Assembly: GCA_044867785.1 (NCBI GenBank)
Contig: JBIOVM010000154.1
Coordinates: 1 to 12,105 of the forward strand
Origin: DASRDR01 sp044867785
GTDB lineage: Bacteria > Methylomirabilota > Methylomirabilia > Rokubacteriales > DASRDR01
Direction of reading: 5' to 3'
DNA length: 12,105 nt
In this document: positions 1 through 6,495 of the stretch, piece by piece
Numbering within the stretch: position 1 is the first letter of the stretch
How the letters are laid out: every line of letters starts with the position of its first letter
Translations under genes and position numbers: made by a program
Notes under the pieces: generated by a model
Database searches by the model: none
What the model saw: only the letters and a program-made list of their open reading frames with translations
What the model was told of the DNA's origin: nothing

Positions 1-2
1 CC

Positions 3-989
3 GCCGAGGAAGTGGTGCCGCGGGATGCGGCGACCCTGCTGTGGATGGCGAACCTGGCGTGCCTCGAAATGCATCCGCATCCGGTCTGCGCCGACGATCT
101 CGATCACCCCGACGAGCTGCGCGTCGACCTCGACCCGGTGCCCGGCGTGCCGTGGTCGCAGCTCCAGACGGTCGCCGGCGTGGTGCGCGAGGTGCTCGAC
201 GGGCTCGGGCTCGTCGGCTGGCCGAAGACCTCCGGCTCACGCGGCATCCACGTGAACGTCCGCATCCACCCGCGCTGGTCGTTCACGGAGGTGCGGCGGG
301 CCGCGCTCGCCCTCGCCCGCGAGGTCGAGCAGCGCGTGCCGGCGCTCGCCACCAGCAAGTGGTGGAAGGAGGAGCGCCACGGCGTCTTCCTCGACTACAA
401 CCAGAACGCCAAGGATCGCACCGTCGCCGGCGCCTACTCGGTGCGCCCCCTGCCCGACGCCCGCGTCTCGGCCCCGGTGACGTGGGAGGAGCTGGCCGAG
501 TGCGGGCCCGAGGAGTTCACGCTGCGCACGATGCCGATCCGGTTCGCCTCGATCGGGGACCGGCACGCGGGCATCGACGAGCACGCGGGGTCGCTGGAGC
601 CGCTGCTCGAGCTCTCCGCCCGGCAAGAGGCCGAAGGGCTCGGCGACGCGCCGTGGCCGCCGCACTACGCCAAGCAGCCGGGCGAGCCGTCCCGCGTGGC
701 CCCGTCGCGGCGGAAGGACGAGCAGAGCTCGGGCGGCCGTCGGGTTTCGAGGAAGCCGCTGCTCGAGATCGGCCGCGCGCGACGCAAGGAGGACGCGCTG
801 GCCGGCCTCGAGCGCTGGAAGCGGCGCCACTCCGCCGCCGTGCCGCACCTCCAGCCCGCCGACGTGCTCGTCGACACGATGCGCGGGCGCTCCTCGACGT
901 GGACCCGCATCCGCGTCAACCTGGAGCACGTGCCGGAGGCGCTGCGTCCCGGGCAGGAAGCGCTCGATCCGGACGACCCGCCCTTCTGA
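3..989 (+). CDS. LigD-type DNA polymerase/primase domain protein (5'-truncated by window edge)
   Basis: This is the C-terminal part of an archaeo-eukaryotic-primase-like polymerase of the LigD Pol / Prim-PolC family. Such enzymes add ribo- or deoxynucleotides at gaps and ends during non-homologous end joining or gap repair. The frame is open to the left edge (…AEEVVPRD), so the GTG at 12 is internal and about 100 residues of the domain are missing. Counting from that GTG, the catalytic acidic pair lies in VDLDP (D39, D41), the nucleotide-binding motif in KTSGSRGIHV (72-81), and the third catalytic Asp in FLDYNQNAKDR (D128). AYSVRPLPDARVS follows, as usual for the family. The tail DVLVDTMRGRSSTWTRIRVNL is also typical, and the protein ends soon after it with no ligase domain on this side. 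Ligase or phosphoesterase domains could still lie upstream, since Pol is C-terminal in some LigD proteins. It converges with the ligase gene across 17 bp. The family call is secure; the full architecture is unknown. Confidence 0.93.
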   Translation, partial: AEEVVPRDAATLLWMANLACLEMHPHPVCADDLDHPDELRVDLDPVPGVPWSQLQTVAGVVREVLDGLGLVGWPKTSGSRGIHVNVRIHPRWSFTEVRRAALALAREVEQRVPALATSKWWKEERHGVFLDYNQNAKDRTVAGAYSVRPLPDARVSAPVTWEELAECGPEEFTLRTMPIRFASIGDRHAGIDEHAGSLEPLLELSARQEAEGLGDAPWPPHYAKQPGEPSRVAPSRRKDEQSSGGRRVSRKPLLEIGRARRKEDALAGLERWKRRHSAAVPHLQPADVLVDTMRGRSSTWTRIRVNLEHVPEALRPGQEALDPDDPPF

Positions 990-1006
990 GGACAGGCCCG
1001 CGACGC

Positions 1007-2080
1007 TTACCGGGAAGCGCCCCGGAAGATCATCGCCAGCTCCGCAGGCGGGGTGACCTCGAGCTGGTCGTACCGGCAGCTCTCCGGGGCCCTGTCCGGG
1101 CGCCAGCGCAGGAACGTCGCCGCGTGCCGGAATCGGTCGCCCTGCAGGTGGTCGTACGCCACCTCGCACACCCGGGCGATCCGCACGGGCTCCCAGGAGA
1201 GGTCCTTCCCCTGGTTCCACCGGCTGGCCGCCCCCGGCATTCGGACCGCGTCGCCGGCCGCTCCCGCCCATTCCCGCCACGGATGGCTTTCGAGCGCGTT
1301 CGTTCGGAGCGGCGCGAGCTCCTCGGCGAGGCGCCGGCGGGCGGCGGCGGTGAACGACGAGGTGAACCCCACGTGGTGCAGCGCGCCCGCGTCGTCGTAG
1401 AGCCCGAGGAGGAGCGAGCCCACCAGCTCGCCGGGGCCGCTCTTGTGCCATCGGAAGCCTCCGACCACGCAGTCGGCGGTGCGGGTGTGCTTCACCTTGA
1501 TCATGACGCGCTTGCCGGGCTGGTAGGTCGCGCTCTCGTGCTTGGCGACGACCCCGTCGAGCCCCGCGCCCTCGAAGCGGTGGAACCAGTCCTGGGCCAC
1601 CGCGCGGTCCCGGCTGCACGGGGTGAGATGGATGCTCCCGTCCGCGCCCGAGAGCGCGGCCTCCAGCCGGGCGCGCCGCTCGGACTGCGGCCGCTCGCGG
1701 AGGTCCTCGTCGCCTTCGGCCAGGAGATCGAAGGCGACGAACGACGACGGCGTCTCGGCCGCGAGCTTGGCGACGCGCGACGCCGCCGGATGCAGGCGCA
1801 TCTGGAGCGCATCGAAGTCCAGCCCGGCCGGCGTGGCGATCACGATCTCGCCGTCGACGACCGCGCGCTCGGGCAGGGCGGCCCGGAGCGGCGCCAGGAG
1901 CTCGGGAAAGTAGCGGTCGAGGGGCTTGAGCTCGCGGCTCTGCAAGTAGACGCGCCCGCCGTCCCGGAACACGATCGTGCGGAAGCCGTCCCACTTCGGC
2001 TCGAAGAGCCAGCCGTCGCCGGCCGGCAGCTCGTGGGCGAGCTTCGCCAGCATCGGCTCGACGGGCGGCTCCAGGATCAC
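1007..2080 (-). CDS. ATP-dependent DNA ligase, LigC-like (adenylation + OB domains)
   Basis: It seals nicks in duplex DNA using ATP. From the GTG start it has 357 residues, close to the roughly 360 aa of stand-alone bacterial LigC enzymes. Nucleotidyltransferase motifs appear in order: motif I EPKWDGFR with the adenylated Lys29, SRELKPLDRYFPEL (48-61), VVDGEIV (74-80), motif IIIa FVAFDLL (114-120), motif IV GLDGVVAK (173-180) and motif V MIKVKH (193-198). The C-terminal half has the OB-fold pattern of small ligases (VVGGFRWH near 205-212). The open frame runs on upstream to 2629, but that part lies antisense to nothing coding and is a frame-shadow of the exonuclease gene. The GTG at 2080 overlaps the exonuclease stop as GTGA (2077-2080), just before the family-typical PPVEPMLAKL, which fixes the start and suggests translational coupling. 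Possible partners are the coupled AP endonuclease and the convergent polymerase. It could instead serve LigD-type end joining; no Ku gene is in view. Confidence 0.94.
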   Translation of the reverse strand: MILEPPVEPMLAKLAHELPAGDGWLFEPKWDGFRTIVFRDGGRVYLQSRELKPLDRYFPELLAPLRAALPERAVVDGEIVIATPAGLDFDALQMRLHPAASRVAKLAAETPSSFVAFDLLAEGDEDLRERPQSERRARLEAALSGADGSIHLTPCSRDRAVAQDWFHRFEGAGLDGVVAKHESATYQPGKRVMIKVKHTRTADCVVGGFRWHKSGPGELVGSLLLGLYDDAGALHHVGFTSSFTAAARRRLAEELAPLRTNALESHPWREWAGAAGDAVRMPGAASRWNQGKDLSWEPVRIARVCEVAYDHLQGDRFRHAATFLRWRPDRAPESCRYDQLEVTPPAELAMIFRGASR

Positions 2081-2949
2081 GGGCGCCGCGCCGCGATGCG
2101 CGCCTCGGCGGACGCCCAGCCGGCGTCGAAGGGATGGCCCGGCTCGTCCAGGTCGATCACGAGCGGTGTGTGGTCGGAGGGTGTGGGCTTGCCCTTGCGC
2201 GTCTCGCGGTCGATCTCGGTCCACACGACGCGCCCCGCGATCGGGGCGGAGACGAGGAGATGGTCGATCCGCATGCCGTAGTTCTTGTGGAAGTTGCCGG
2301 CGCGGTAGTCCCACCAGGTGTACCGGCCGCCCTCGGGATGCTGCCGCCGATAGACGTCGACGAGCCCCCACTCGCAGAGCCGCGCGAACGCCTTGCGCTC
2401 CGGCTCCGAGACATGCGTGCCGCCGTGGCAGGCCGCCGGGTCCCACACGTCGATGTCCGCGGGCGCGACGTTGAAGTCGCCGCCGAGCACCAGGAGCTCG
2501 TCCGGCTTCACCGCCGTGGCCAGCCAGCGGGCGAGGCGGTCGTACCAGACGAGCTTGGCGTCGTAGAAGACGGAGCCGACGGTCCGGCCGTTCGGCGCGT
2601 AGATCGAGACGACGCGAACGCCGCCGCACGTGGCGGCGATCATCCGCGCCTCCGCCAGGGGCTCGTCGTCGCCCGTGTCCTCGGTGCGAGCGGGCCGCAG
2701 GGGCTCGCCGAAGTTCGTCACGACGTCCGCGATCCCGCGCCGGCTCGCGATGGCGACCCCGTTCCAGCGGCCCTCCCCGTGGTGGGCCAGATCGTACCCG
2801 GCTTCACGGAACGCGTCGACCGGCGCGTCGGCGTCCGCGAGCTTCGTCTCCTGCATCAGCAGCACGTCGGGCCGGGCGCGCTCGAGCCACGCGCTCACGC
2901 GCTCCATCCGGGCCTTCAGCGAGTTGACGTTCCAGGTCGCGATTCGCAT
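2077..2949 (-). CDS. xth: Exodeoxyribonuclease III / AP endonuclease (Xth family)
   Basis: A Mg-dependent 3'-5' exonuclease and apurinic/apyrimidinic endonuclease of base excision repair, in the endonuclease/exonuclease/phosphatase superfamily. At 290 aa it is slightly longer than E. coli Xth, with about 25 extra C-terminal residues. Diagnostic motifs: TWNVNS at the N-terminus (N7), LMQETK with metal ligand E34, IYAPNG (Y117-N120), GGDFNVAP (D158, N160), TWWDYR (211-216), RIDHLL (D229) and SDHTPLVI with catalytic H260. All core catalytic residues are present. The ATG at 2949 begins exactly at the conserved MRIATWNVNS, so the start is firm. There is no good Shine-Dalgarno, but a TACCCT -10-like box ends 6 nt before the ATG, suggesting a leaderless message. 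The stop overlaps the ligase GTG, so the pair should form one transcript. Confidence 0.97.
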   Translation of the reverse strand: MRIATWNVNSLKARMERVSAWLERARPDVLLMQETKLADADAPVDAFREAGYDLAHHGEGRWNGVAIASRRGIADVVTNFGEPLRPARTEDTGDDEPLAEARMIAATCGGVRVVSIYAPNGRTVGSVFYDAKLVWYDRLARWLATAVKPDELLVLGGDFNVAPADIDVWDPAACHGGTHVSEPERKAFARLCEWGLVDVYRRQHPEGGRYTWWDYRAGNFHKNYGMRIDHLLVSAPIAGRVVWTEIDRETRKGKPTPSDHTPLVIDLDEPGHPFDAGWASAEARIAARRP

Positions 2950-2955
2950 GCGTCC

Positions 2956-2961
2956 AGGGTA
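2956..2961 (-). promoter_or_regulatory. Putative -10 box (TACCCT) of a leaderless xth promoter
   Basis: On the minus strand TACCCT is followed by six bases (GGACGC) and then the xth ATG. TANNNT about 6-9 nt before a start codon is the usual signature of leaderless transcripts. No convincing Shine-Dalgarno precedes this ATG, and I see no TTGACA-like -35. The same layout occurs before two other genes here (8552-8557 and 8620-8625). Prediction only. Confidence 0.45.
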
Positions 2962-2977
2962 CCGCGGCTCCGTCCTC

Positions 2978-3040
2978 CGGGCACGGGCACGCCGGTCGCG
3001 GCGTCCTGATCGAGCGCGTCAGCCGCGGTGCCCGTGCCCG
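2978..3040. repeat. 13-bp perfect inverted repeat at the 3' end of the DUF188 gene
   Basis: CGGGCACGGGCAC at 2978-2990 is the exact reverse complement of GTGCCCGTGCCCG at 3028-3040, with 37 nt between. The right arm encodes the Gly-His-Gly-His tail of the DUF188 protein; the left arm lies past its stop, just upstream of the xth promoter box. It could form a transcript-end stem for the flavoenzyme/DUF188 unit. There is no T-tract, so it is not a classical Rho-independent terminator, and the long loop weakens the structure. Confidence 0.5.
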
Positions 3041-3492
3041 CTCTGGTCTCCCGCCGAGAGCAGGCGGTCGAGCTGGTTGGCGAACAGGCGAGTGTCGCTC
3101 GGATTCCACGGCGGCGGCCCGCTGCCGGCCTCCAGCCCGCTCGCCCGCAGCTGGTTCATCAGGTTCCGCATCGCCAGGCGCTCGGGGACGTTCTCTTCCG
3201 TGTAGAGCACGCCGCGCGGATCGAGGGCATGGGCGCGCCGGCCGATCACCTCGGCCGCCAGGGGAATGTCGGCCGTCACGACCAGGTCGCCGGCCTGGAC
3301 CTGCTCGACGATCTCGCGATCCGCGACGTCGAAGCCGCGCGCCACGCGCATGACCGTGATGAGCGGCGACGGCGGCGTCCGGAGCGGCGCGTTGGCGACC
3401 AGGATCAGGCGGACCTTCCGGCGCTCGGCCGCGCGGAACAGGAGCTCCTTGATGGGCCTCGGGCAGGCGTCCGCATCGACCCAGATCTGCAC
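3019..3492 (-). CDS. YaiI/YqxD family protein (UPF0178, DUF188)
   Basis: A 157-residue member of the widespread but functionally undefined YaiI/YqxD family, which usually runs to about 150 aa. The N-terminus IWVDADACPRPIKELLFRAAE carries the signature VDADACP (D6, D8, C10). Other conserved elements are GDLVVTADIPLA (D69, D75), LDPRGVLYTEENV (90-102) and the C-terminal SDTRLFANQLDRLL (132-145). The clustered acidic residues resemble PIN-like nuclease folds, a relationship I recall rather than demonstrate, so nuclease activity is speculation. The start is a GTG 13 bp after the flavoenzyme stop, which argues for co-transcription. No Shine-Dalgarno is evident before it, so translation may depend on the upstream gene. 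The last residues (GHGHRG) are His-rich and fall in an inverted repeat. Confidence 0.93.
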   Translation of the reverse strand: MQIWVDADACPRPIKELLFRAAERRKVRLILVANAPLRTPPSPLITVMRVARGFDVADREIVEQVQAGDLVVTADIPLAAEVIGRRAHALDPRGVLYTEENVPERLAMRNLMNQLRASGLEAGSGPPPWNPSDTRLFANQLDRLLSAGDQSGHGHRG

Positions 3493-3505
3493 GGGGGCGT
3501 TGCGC

Positions 3506-5476
3506 CTACAGGCGACGGGCCGCGCGCGTTCCCTCGAGGAGCGCGTCGTGGAGAAGCCGCGGCGCCATCGCGTCCCCGACCAGCAGGACGTCGGCGACCT
3601 GCCCCCGCAAGGCCTGGGCGAGCCCGTCGACGGCGCGCCCCCCGTAGGCGAGGACGACGGTGTCGACCGGGTCCAGCCCGACCGCGCGCCCGGAGTACTC
3701 GTTCTGGGCCAGCACGCGGAGGCGCCCGGCCCCGTCCGCCTCGATCCCGACGAGCGTCGTGTCCACGACCATCGCCACGTCCCGCTGGTAGAGGCGCTCG
3801 TAGAGCGGCTCCTTCGTGGAGCCCTCGGTGTTGTCGCAGACGGTGTGATACGCGGTGAGGACCGTCACGCTCCGCCCCTGGGCGGCCAGGAAGTCTGCGG
3901 CGAGGCCGGCCTGGATCCGGCCGGTGCCGTCGACGACCAGGACCCGGGGACCGGCGACCGCCGCCCCCGACAGGACGTCCTCGACGGTCACGACGCCCGG
4001 CAGGGTGGCCCCGGGCACGGTGGGCCGGCGCGGGACCGCGCCGGTGGCGACCACGACCGCGTCGGGCCGGTCGGCGAGCACGCGCTCGGCGGTCGCCTCG
4101 ACCCCGAGGCGCACGGTGGCCGACGTCTTGCGCAGCTGACGCACGAGCCAGTGCACCGACTCGCCGTAGCCCGGGCGGAGCGGCGCGCGCGCCGCGATCA
4201 GCACCTGGCCCCCGAGCGCGCCGGTCCGCTCGTAGAGGACGACCTCGTGTCCCCGACGCGCGGCGACCCGCGCCGCCTCCAGCCCGGCCGGCCCGCCGCC
4301 GACCACGACGACGCGCCGGGGCGCGGGGGCGGGCACGAGCTCGGCCAGCTCACCCTCGCGGCCGGTCACCGGATTCTGCGAGCACGACAGCGTGAGCCCG
4401 CGGCTCGACCGACCGAGACAGCCCTCCTGCATCCCGACGCACATCCGGATGTCGTCGAGGCGCCCCTCGGCAGCCTTCCGGGGCATCCAGGGGTCCGCCA
4501 TGAGCGCCCGCGTCATCGCGACCAGGTCGCACGCGCCCTCGGCGAGCAGCCGCTCGGCGTGGCGCGGGTCCACCACGCGGCCCGCGTAGATCACGGGCGT
4601 CCGCACCTCCTGCCTGATCCGGGCCGCCAGGGGCGCGTACACGCCGGGCGGCGCGTCGGCGAACGGCATGAGCTTCTGGTGGAGCCGCGGCGTCTCGCCG
4701 GTCGAGCCGGAGACCGTGAAGTAGTCGAGCTGGCCGAGGGCGTCGAGCGCGCGGACGATCGCCACCACCTCGTCCAGATGGAGGCCGTCCGGGATCAGCT
4801 CGTCGCCGCTGACCCGCATCCCGAGCACGAAGTCGCGGCCGACGGCGGCCCGCACGGCCCCGATGACCTCCGCGGCGAACCGGAGGCGGTTCTCGAGGCT
4901 CCCGCCGTACTCGTCGGTCCGCCGGTTCACCGAGGGCACCCAGAACTGATCGATCAGGTGGCGGGCGTAGGCGCAGAGGTCGGCGCCGTCGAAGCCGGCC
5001 CGCTGCAGCCGCCGCGCCGCGGCGGCGTACGCCTCTACGATCTCGGCGATCTCACCCTGCTCGAGCGCGTGGGGAATCTCCCGGTTCTCCTGCTCGGGGA
5101 CGTCGGAGGGGGCGACCAGGGCGCGCTCCCCGGGGCCGGAGAAGCCGCGACGGCCCCGGTGCGTGATCTGCGCCATCACGTGCGCCCCCTCCGCGTGGAT
5201 CGCGCGCGCGAACGCCTCGAACGCCGGCAGCGACGAGTCGTCCCAGTTCTTGATCCCGTTCCAGTCGAGGACGGGGCTCGACGGGTGGACGCTCGAGCTG
5301 CCGAAGCACTGGATGAGGCCCGCCCCGCCCCGGGCCTTCTCGAGGTGATAGCGCGTGTAACGCTCGGTGACGTAGCCGTCCCGGCCGAACCGCGTCGCGT
5401 GCGGCGTGCTGACGATCCGGTTCCGGAGCGTCACGTGGCCGAGCCGGAACGGCGTGAAGAGGTGGCGGAGCGTCAT
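3506..5476 (-). CDS. FadH/trimethylamine-dehydrogenase-like flavin oxidoreductase (OYE barrel + FAD/NAD(P)-binding domains)
   Basis: A 656-aa multidomain flavoenzyme like 2,4-dienoyl-CoA reductase, TMADH and the demethylases of N-methylated compounds. The FMN-binding OYE TIM barrel spans about 5-340 (LRNRIVSTPH at 17-26, ITHRGRRG around H106, NRRTDEYGGSLENRLRF at 184-200, VIYAGRV at 295-301). The Fe-S segment spans about 346-365, the FAD-binding VVVVGGGPAGLEAA 389-402, and a second nucleotide-binding region starts near 511 (RVLVVDGTGR). The Fe-S motif reads CVGM…C…C: C346, C353 and C365 are present, but the second Cys of CxxC is Met349. The active-site segment that in FadH contains HGY reads CAYARHLIDQF, placing His173 where the catalytic Tyr normally sits. 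The HLIDQFW pattern recalls betaine/N-methylproline demethylase-type relatives. The substrate is therefore open: an N-methyl amine or an enoate are both possible. GGGAG (5483-5487) lies 6 nt before the ATG. It is probably co-transcribed with the DUF188 gene. Confidence 0.92.
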   Translation of the reverse strand: MTLRHLFTPFRLGHVTLRNRIVSTPHATRFGRDGYVTERYTRYHLEKARGGAGLIQCFGSSSVHPSSPVLDWNGIKNWDDSSLPAFEAFARAIHAEGAHVMAQITHRGRRGFSGPGERALVAPSDVPEQENREIPHALEQGEIAEIVEAYAAAARRLQRAGFDGADLCAYARHLIDQFWVPSVNRRTDEYGGSLENRLRFAAEVIGAVRAAVGRDFVLGMRVSGDELIPDGLHLDEVVAIVRALDALGQLDYFTVSGSTGETPRLHQKLMPFADAPPGVYAPLAARIRQEVRTPVIYAGRVVDPRHAERLLAEGACDLVAMTRALMADPWMPRKAAEGRLDDIRMCVGMQEGCLGRSSRGLTLSCSQNPVTGREGELAELVPAPAPRRVVVVGGGPAGLEAARVAARRGHEVVLYERTGALGGQVLIAARAPLRPGYGESVHWLVRQLRKTSATVRLGVEATAERVLADRPDAVVVATGAVPRRPTVPGATLPGVVTVEDVLSGAAVAGPRVLVVDGTGRIQAGLAADFLAAQGRSVTVLTAYHTVCDNTEGSTKEPLYERLYQRDVAMVVDTTLVGIEADGAGRLRVLAQNEYSGRAVGLDPVDTVVLAYGGRAVDGLAQALRGQVADVLLVGDAMAPRLLHDALLEGTRAARRL

Positions 5477-5517
5477 CGAGCGCTCCCGCGACAGCGAGGC
5501 CGGCTAGAGGTTCCCAT
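5473..5517 (-). CDS. Possible 14-codon leader peptide overlapping the flavoenzyme start
   Basis: A short ORF (MGTSSRPRCRGSAR) starts at ATG 5517 behind a strong GGGAGG (5523-5528, 5-nt spacer). It ends in a TGA whose first two bases fall inside the flavoenzyme ATG, giving an ATGA junction. Ribosomes finishing it would be placed exactly on the flavoenzyme start, which has its own GGGAG. It could couple translation or simply be a chance ORF; the composition (four Arg, one Cys) does not point to a known attenuation leader. Confidence 0.35.
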   Translation of the reverse strand: MGTSSRPRCRGSAR

Positions 5518-5533
5518 GGTGCCCTCCCGGGGG

Positions 5534-5539
5534 ATTCTA
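5534..5539 (-). promoter_or_regulatory. Putative -10 box (TAGAAT) for the flavoenzyme transcript
   Basis: TAGAAT on the minus strand is the best sigma-70-like -10 hexamer in the 171-bp divergent gap 5477-5647. Transcription would start near 5527, about 10 nt before the leader ORF ATG. No recognisable -35 is seen about 17 bp upstream. Prediction from one hexamer. Confidence 0.35.
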
Positions 5540-5592
5540 CGCTCGTGGGGTCCGGCGCGGAGAGAGCCCGCCCGGCCACGCGCGAGCGGCGC

Positions 5593-5598
5593 TACACT
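5593..5598 (+). promoter_or_regulatory. Putative -10 box (TACACT within GCGCTACACT) of the aldolase gene
   Basis: The hexamer is the end of GCGCTACACT (5589-5598), a 10-mer that also precedes the nitroreductase and transporter genes in the correct orientation. It lies 49 nt before the aldolase ATG, leaving a leader of about 40 nt with a Shine-Dalgarno GGAGGA at 5635-5640. No clear -35 is seen. An 11-mer GCCACGCGCGA at 5575-5585 recurs upstream of the nitroreductase. Confidence 0.5.
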
Positions 5599-5647
5599 GA
5601 CGGCTCGACGCCGCTCGCGACCGCGCCCACGATCGGAGGAGATCGCC

Positions 5648-6424
5648 ATGCGGGGCAAGCGAATCAAGGAGAAGCTCCGGGCCGGCCGGCCCGTGTTCAC
5701 GACGGGGCTGCGCTTCCACGCCCCCCGCCTGGTCGAGCTGCTCGCCCGGAGCGGCGCCGATCAGATCTTCCTCGACGCCGAGCACGGCCCGCTGAGCGAG
5801 GCCCAGTGCGAGGAGATGGTCCGGGCGGCCGACCTCCACGACGTGCCGGTGGCGATCCGGGTGCCCGTCAACGCGCCGGAGGTGATCCTGCGCTACCTCG
5901 ACATCGGCACCTCGGCCATCATGGTGCCCCACGTGACGAGCCGCGCGGACGCCGCGCGAGCCGTGCGGGCCGTCAAGTACCCGCCGGAAGGCGCGCGGAG
6001 CTTCGCCCCGGGTCGGGGCGGCGACGCGCTGGGGCTCGGGCCGGCCGAGTACGTCCGGCGCGCCAACGAGGAGACGGTGGTCTACGCCCTCTTCGAGGAC
6101 GTGGCGGGCGTCGACGAGCTCGAGGCCATTTGCCGGGTGCCGGGCATCGACGGCGTGGCCGTCGGCACGTACGATCTCGCGGCCTCGATGGGCCACCCCG
6201 GCGATCCCTGGCGGGACGACGTGCAGGCGGTCGTCGACCGCGTCCGGGAGACGTGCCGGCGGAACCGGATGCCGTTCGGCGCCGTGTCTCGCGACCGCGC
6301 CGACCTGGCGCGGCAGATCCGGCAAGGGTGCCAGCTCGTCACCGTGGCCACGCTGGAATGGGGCATCGAGGCGACGCGCGACGCCGTCGCGGAGCTCTCG
6401 GCGCTGGCCGCGCCCCGGCCGTAG
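5648..6424 (+). CDS. HpcH/HpaI (aldolase/citrate lyase) family protein
   Basis: A 258-aa class II pyruvate-dependent aldolase-like TIM barrel, related to 4-hydroxy-2-oxoheptanedioate (HpaI) and 2-keto-3-deoxyrhamnonate aldolases, which cleave or form C-C bonds between pyruvate and an aldehyde. Visible features: FLDAEHGPLS (41-50) with catalytic-type His46, IRVPVN (70-75) with Arg71, IMVPHV (91-96), KYPPEGARS (110-118), then metal-ligand-like Glu150 (LFEDVAGVDELEAI) and Asp176 (GVAVGTYDLAASMG, 169-182). The length is standard (about 250-260 aa). The start at ATG 5648 has a strong GGAGGA with a 7-nt spacer. The frame is open far upstream to 3266, but that is a shadow of the opposite-strand flavoenzyme. 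The physiological substrate cannot be read from sequence. The neighbouring nitroreductase has its own promoter-like box, so the two need not form one operon. Confidence 0.94.
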   Translation: MRGKRIKEKLRAGRPVFTTGLRFHAPRLVELLARSGADQIFLDAEHGPLSEAQCEEMVRAADLHDVPVAIRVPVNAPEVILRYLDIGTSAIMVPHVTSRADAARAVRAVKYPPEGARSFAPGRGGDALGLGPAEYVRRANEETVVYALFEDVAGVDELEAICRVPGIDGVAVGTYDLAASMGHPGDPWRDDVQAVVDRVRETCRRNRMPFGAVSRDRADLARQIRQGCQLVTVATLEWGIEATRDAVAELSALAAPRP

Positions 6425-6449
6425 CCACGCGCGACCCCTGGGGCTGCGC

Positions 6450-6455
6450 TACACT
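6450..6455 (+). promoter_or_regulatory. Putative -10 box (TACACT within GCGCTACACT) of the nitroreductase gene
   Basis: GCGCTACACT at 6446-6455 repeats the aldolase promoter 10-mer exactly. It ends 40 nt before the nitroreductase ATG, inside the 71-bp gap after the aldolase stop, so the downstream gene may be transcribed separately. The 11-mer GCCACGCGCGA (6424-6434) lies upstream, with wider spacing than at the aldolase promoter. Confidence 0.5.
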
Positions 6456-6495
6456 GGCCTCGCCGGCGACCCGCGCGGCCGGGAAGGGGAGCGCG

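Noticed and set aside
990..1006. Bidirectional terminator in the polymerase-ligase convergent gap
   Set aside because: Only 17 bp long with no inverted repeat.
41..2281. Long open frame of 746 codons on the plus strand
   Set aside because: Arg/Ala/Pro-rich shadow crossing the polymerase gene and running antisense to the ligase and exonuclease genes; no domain motifs.
2081..2629. N-terminal extension of the ligase to 540 aa
   Set aside because: It lies wholly within the exonuclease gene in another frame. The GTG at 2080 gives the normal family length and N-terminus.
3266..5647. Open frame upstream of the aldolase ATG (would give a 1052-aa protein)
   Set aside because: The extension is antisense to the DUF188 and flavoenzyme genes and low-complexity. 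The aldolase starts at 5648 with a strong Shine-Dalgarno and the family-typical N-terminus.
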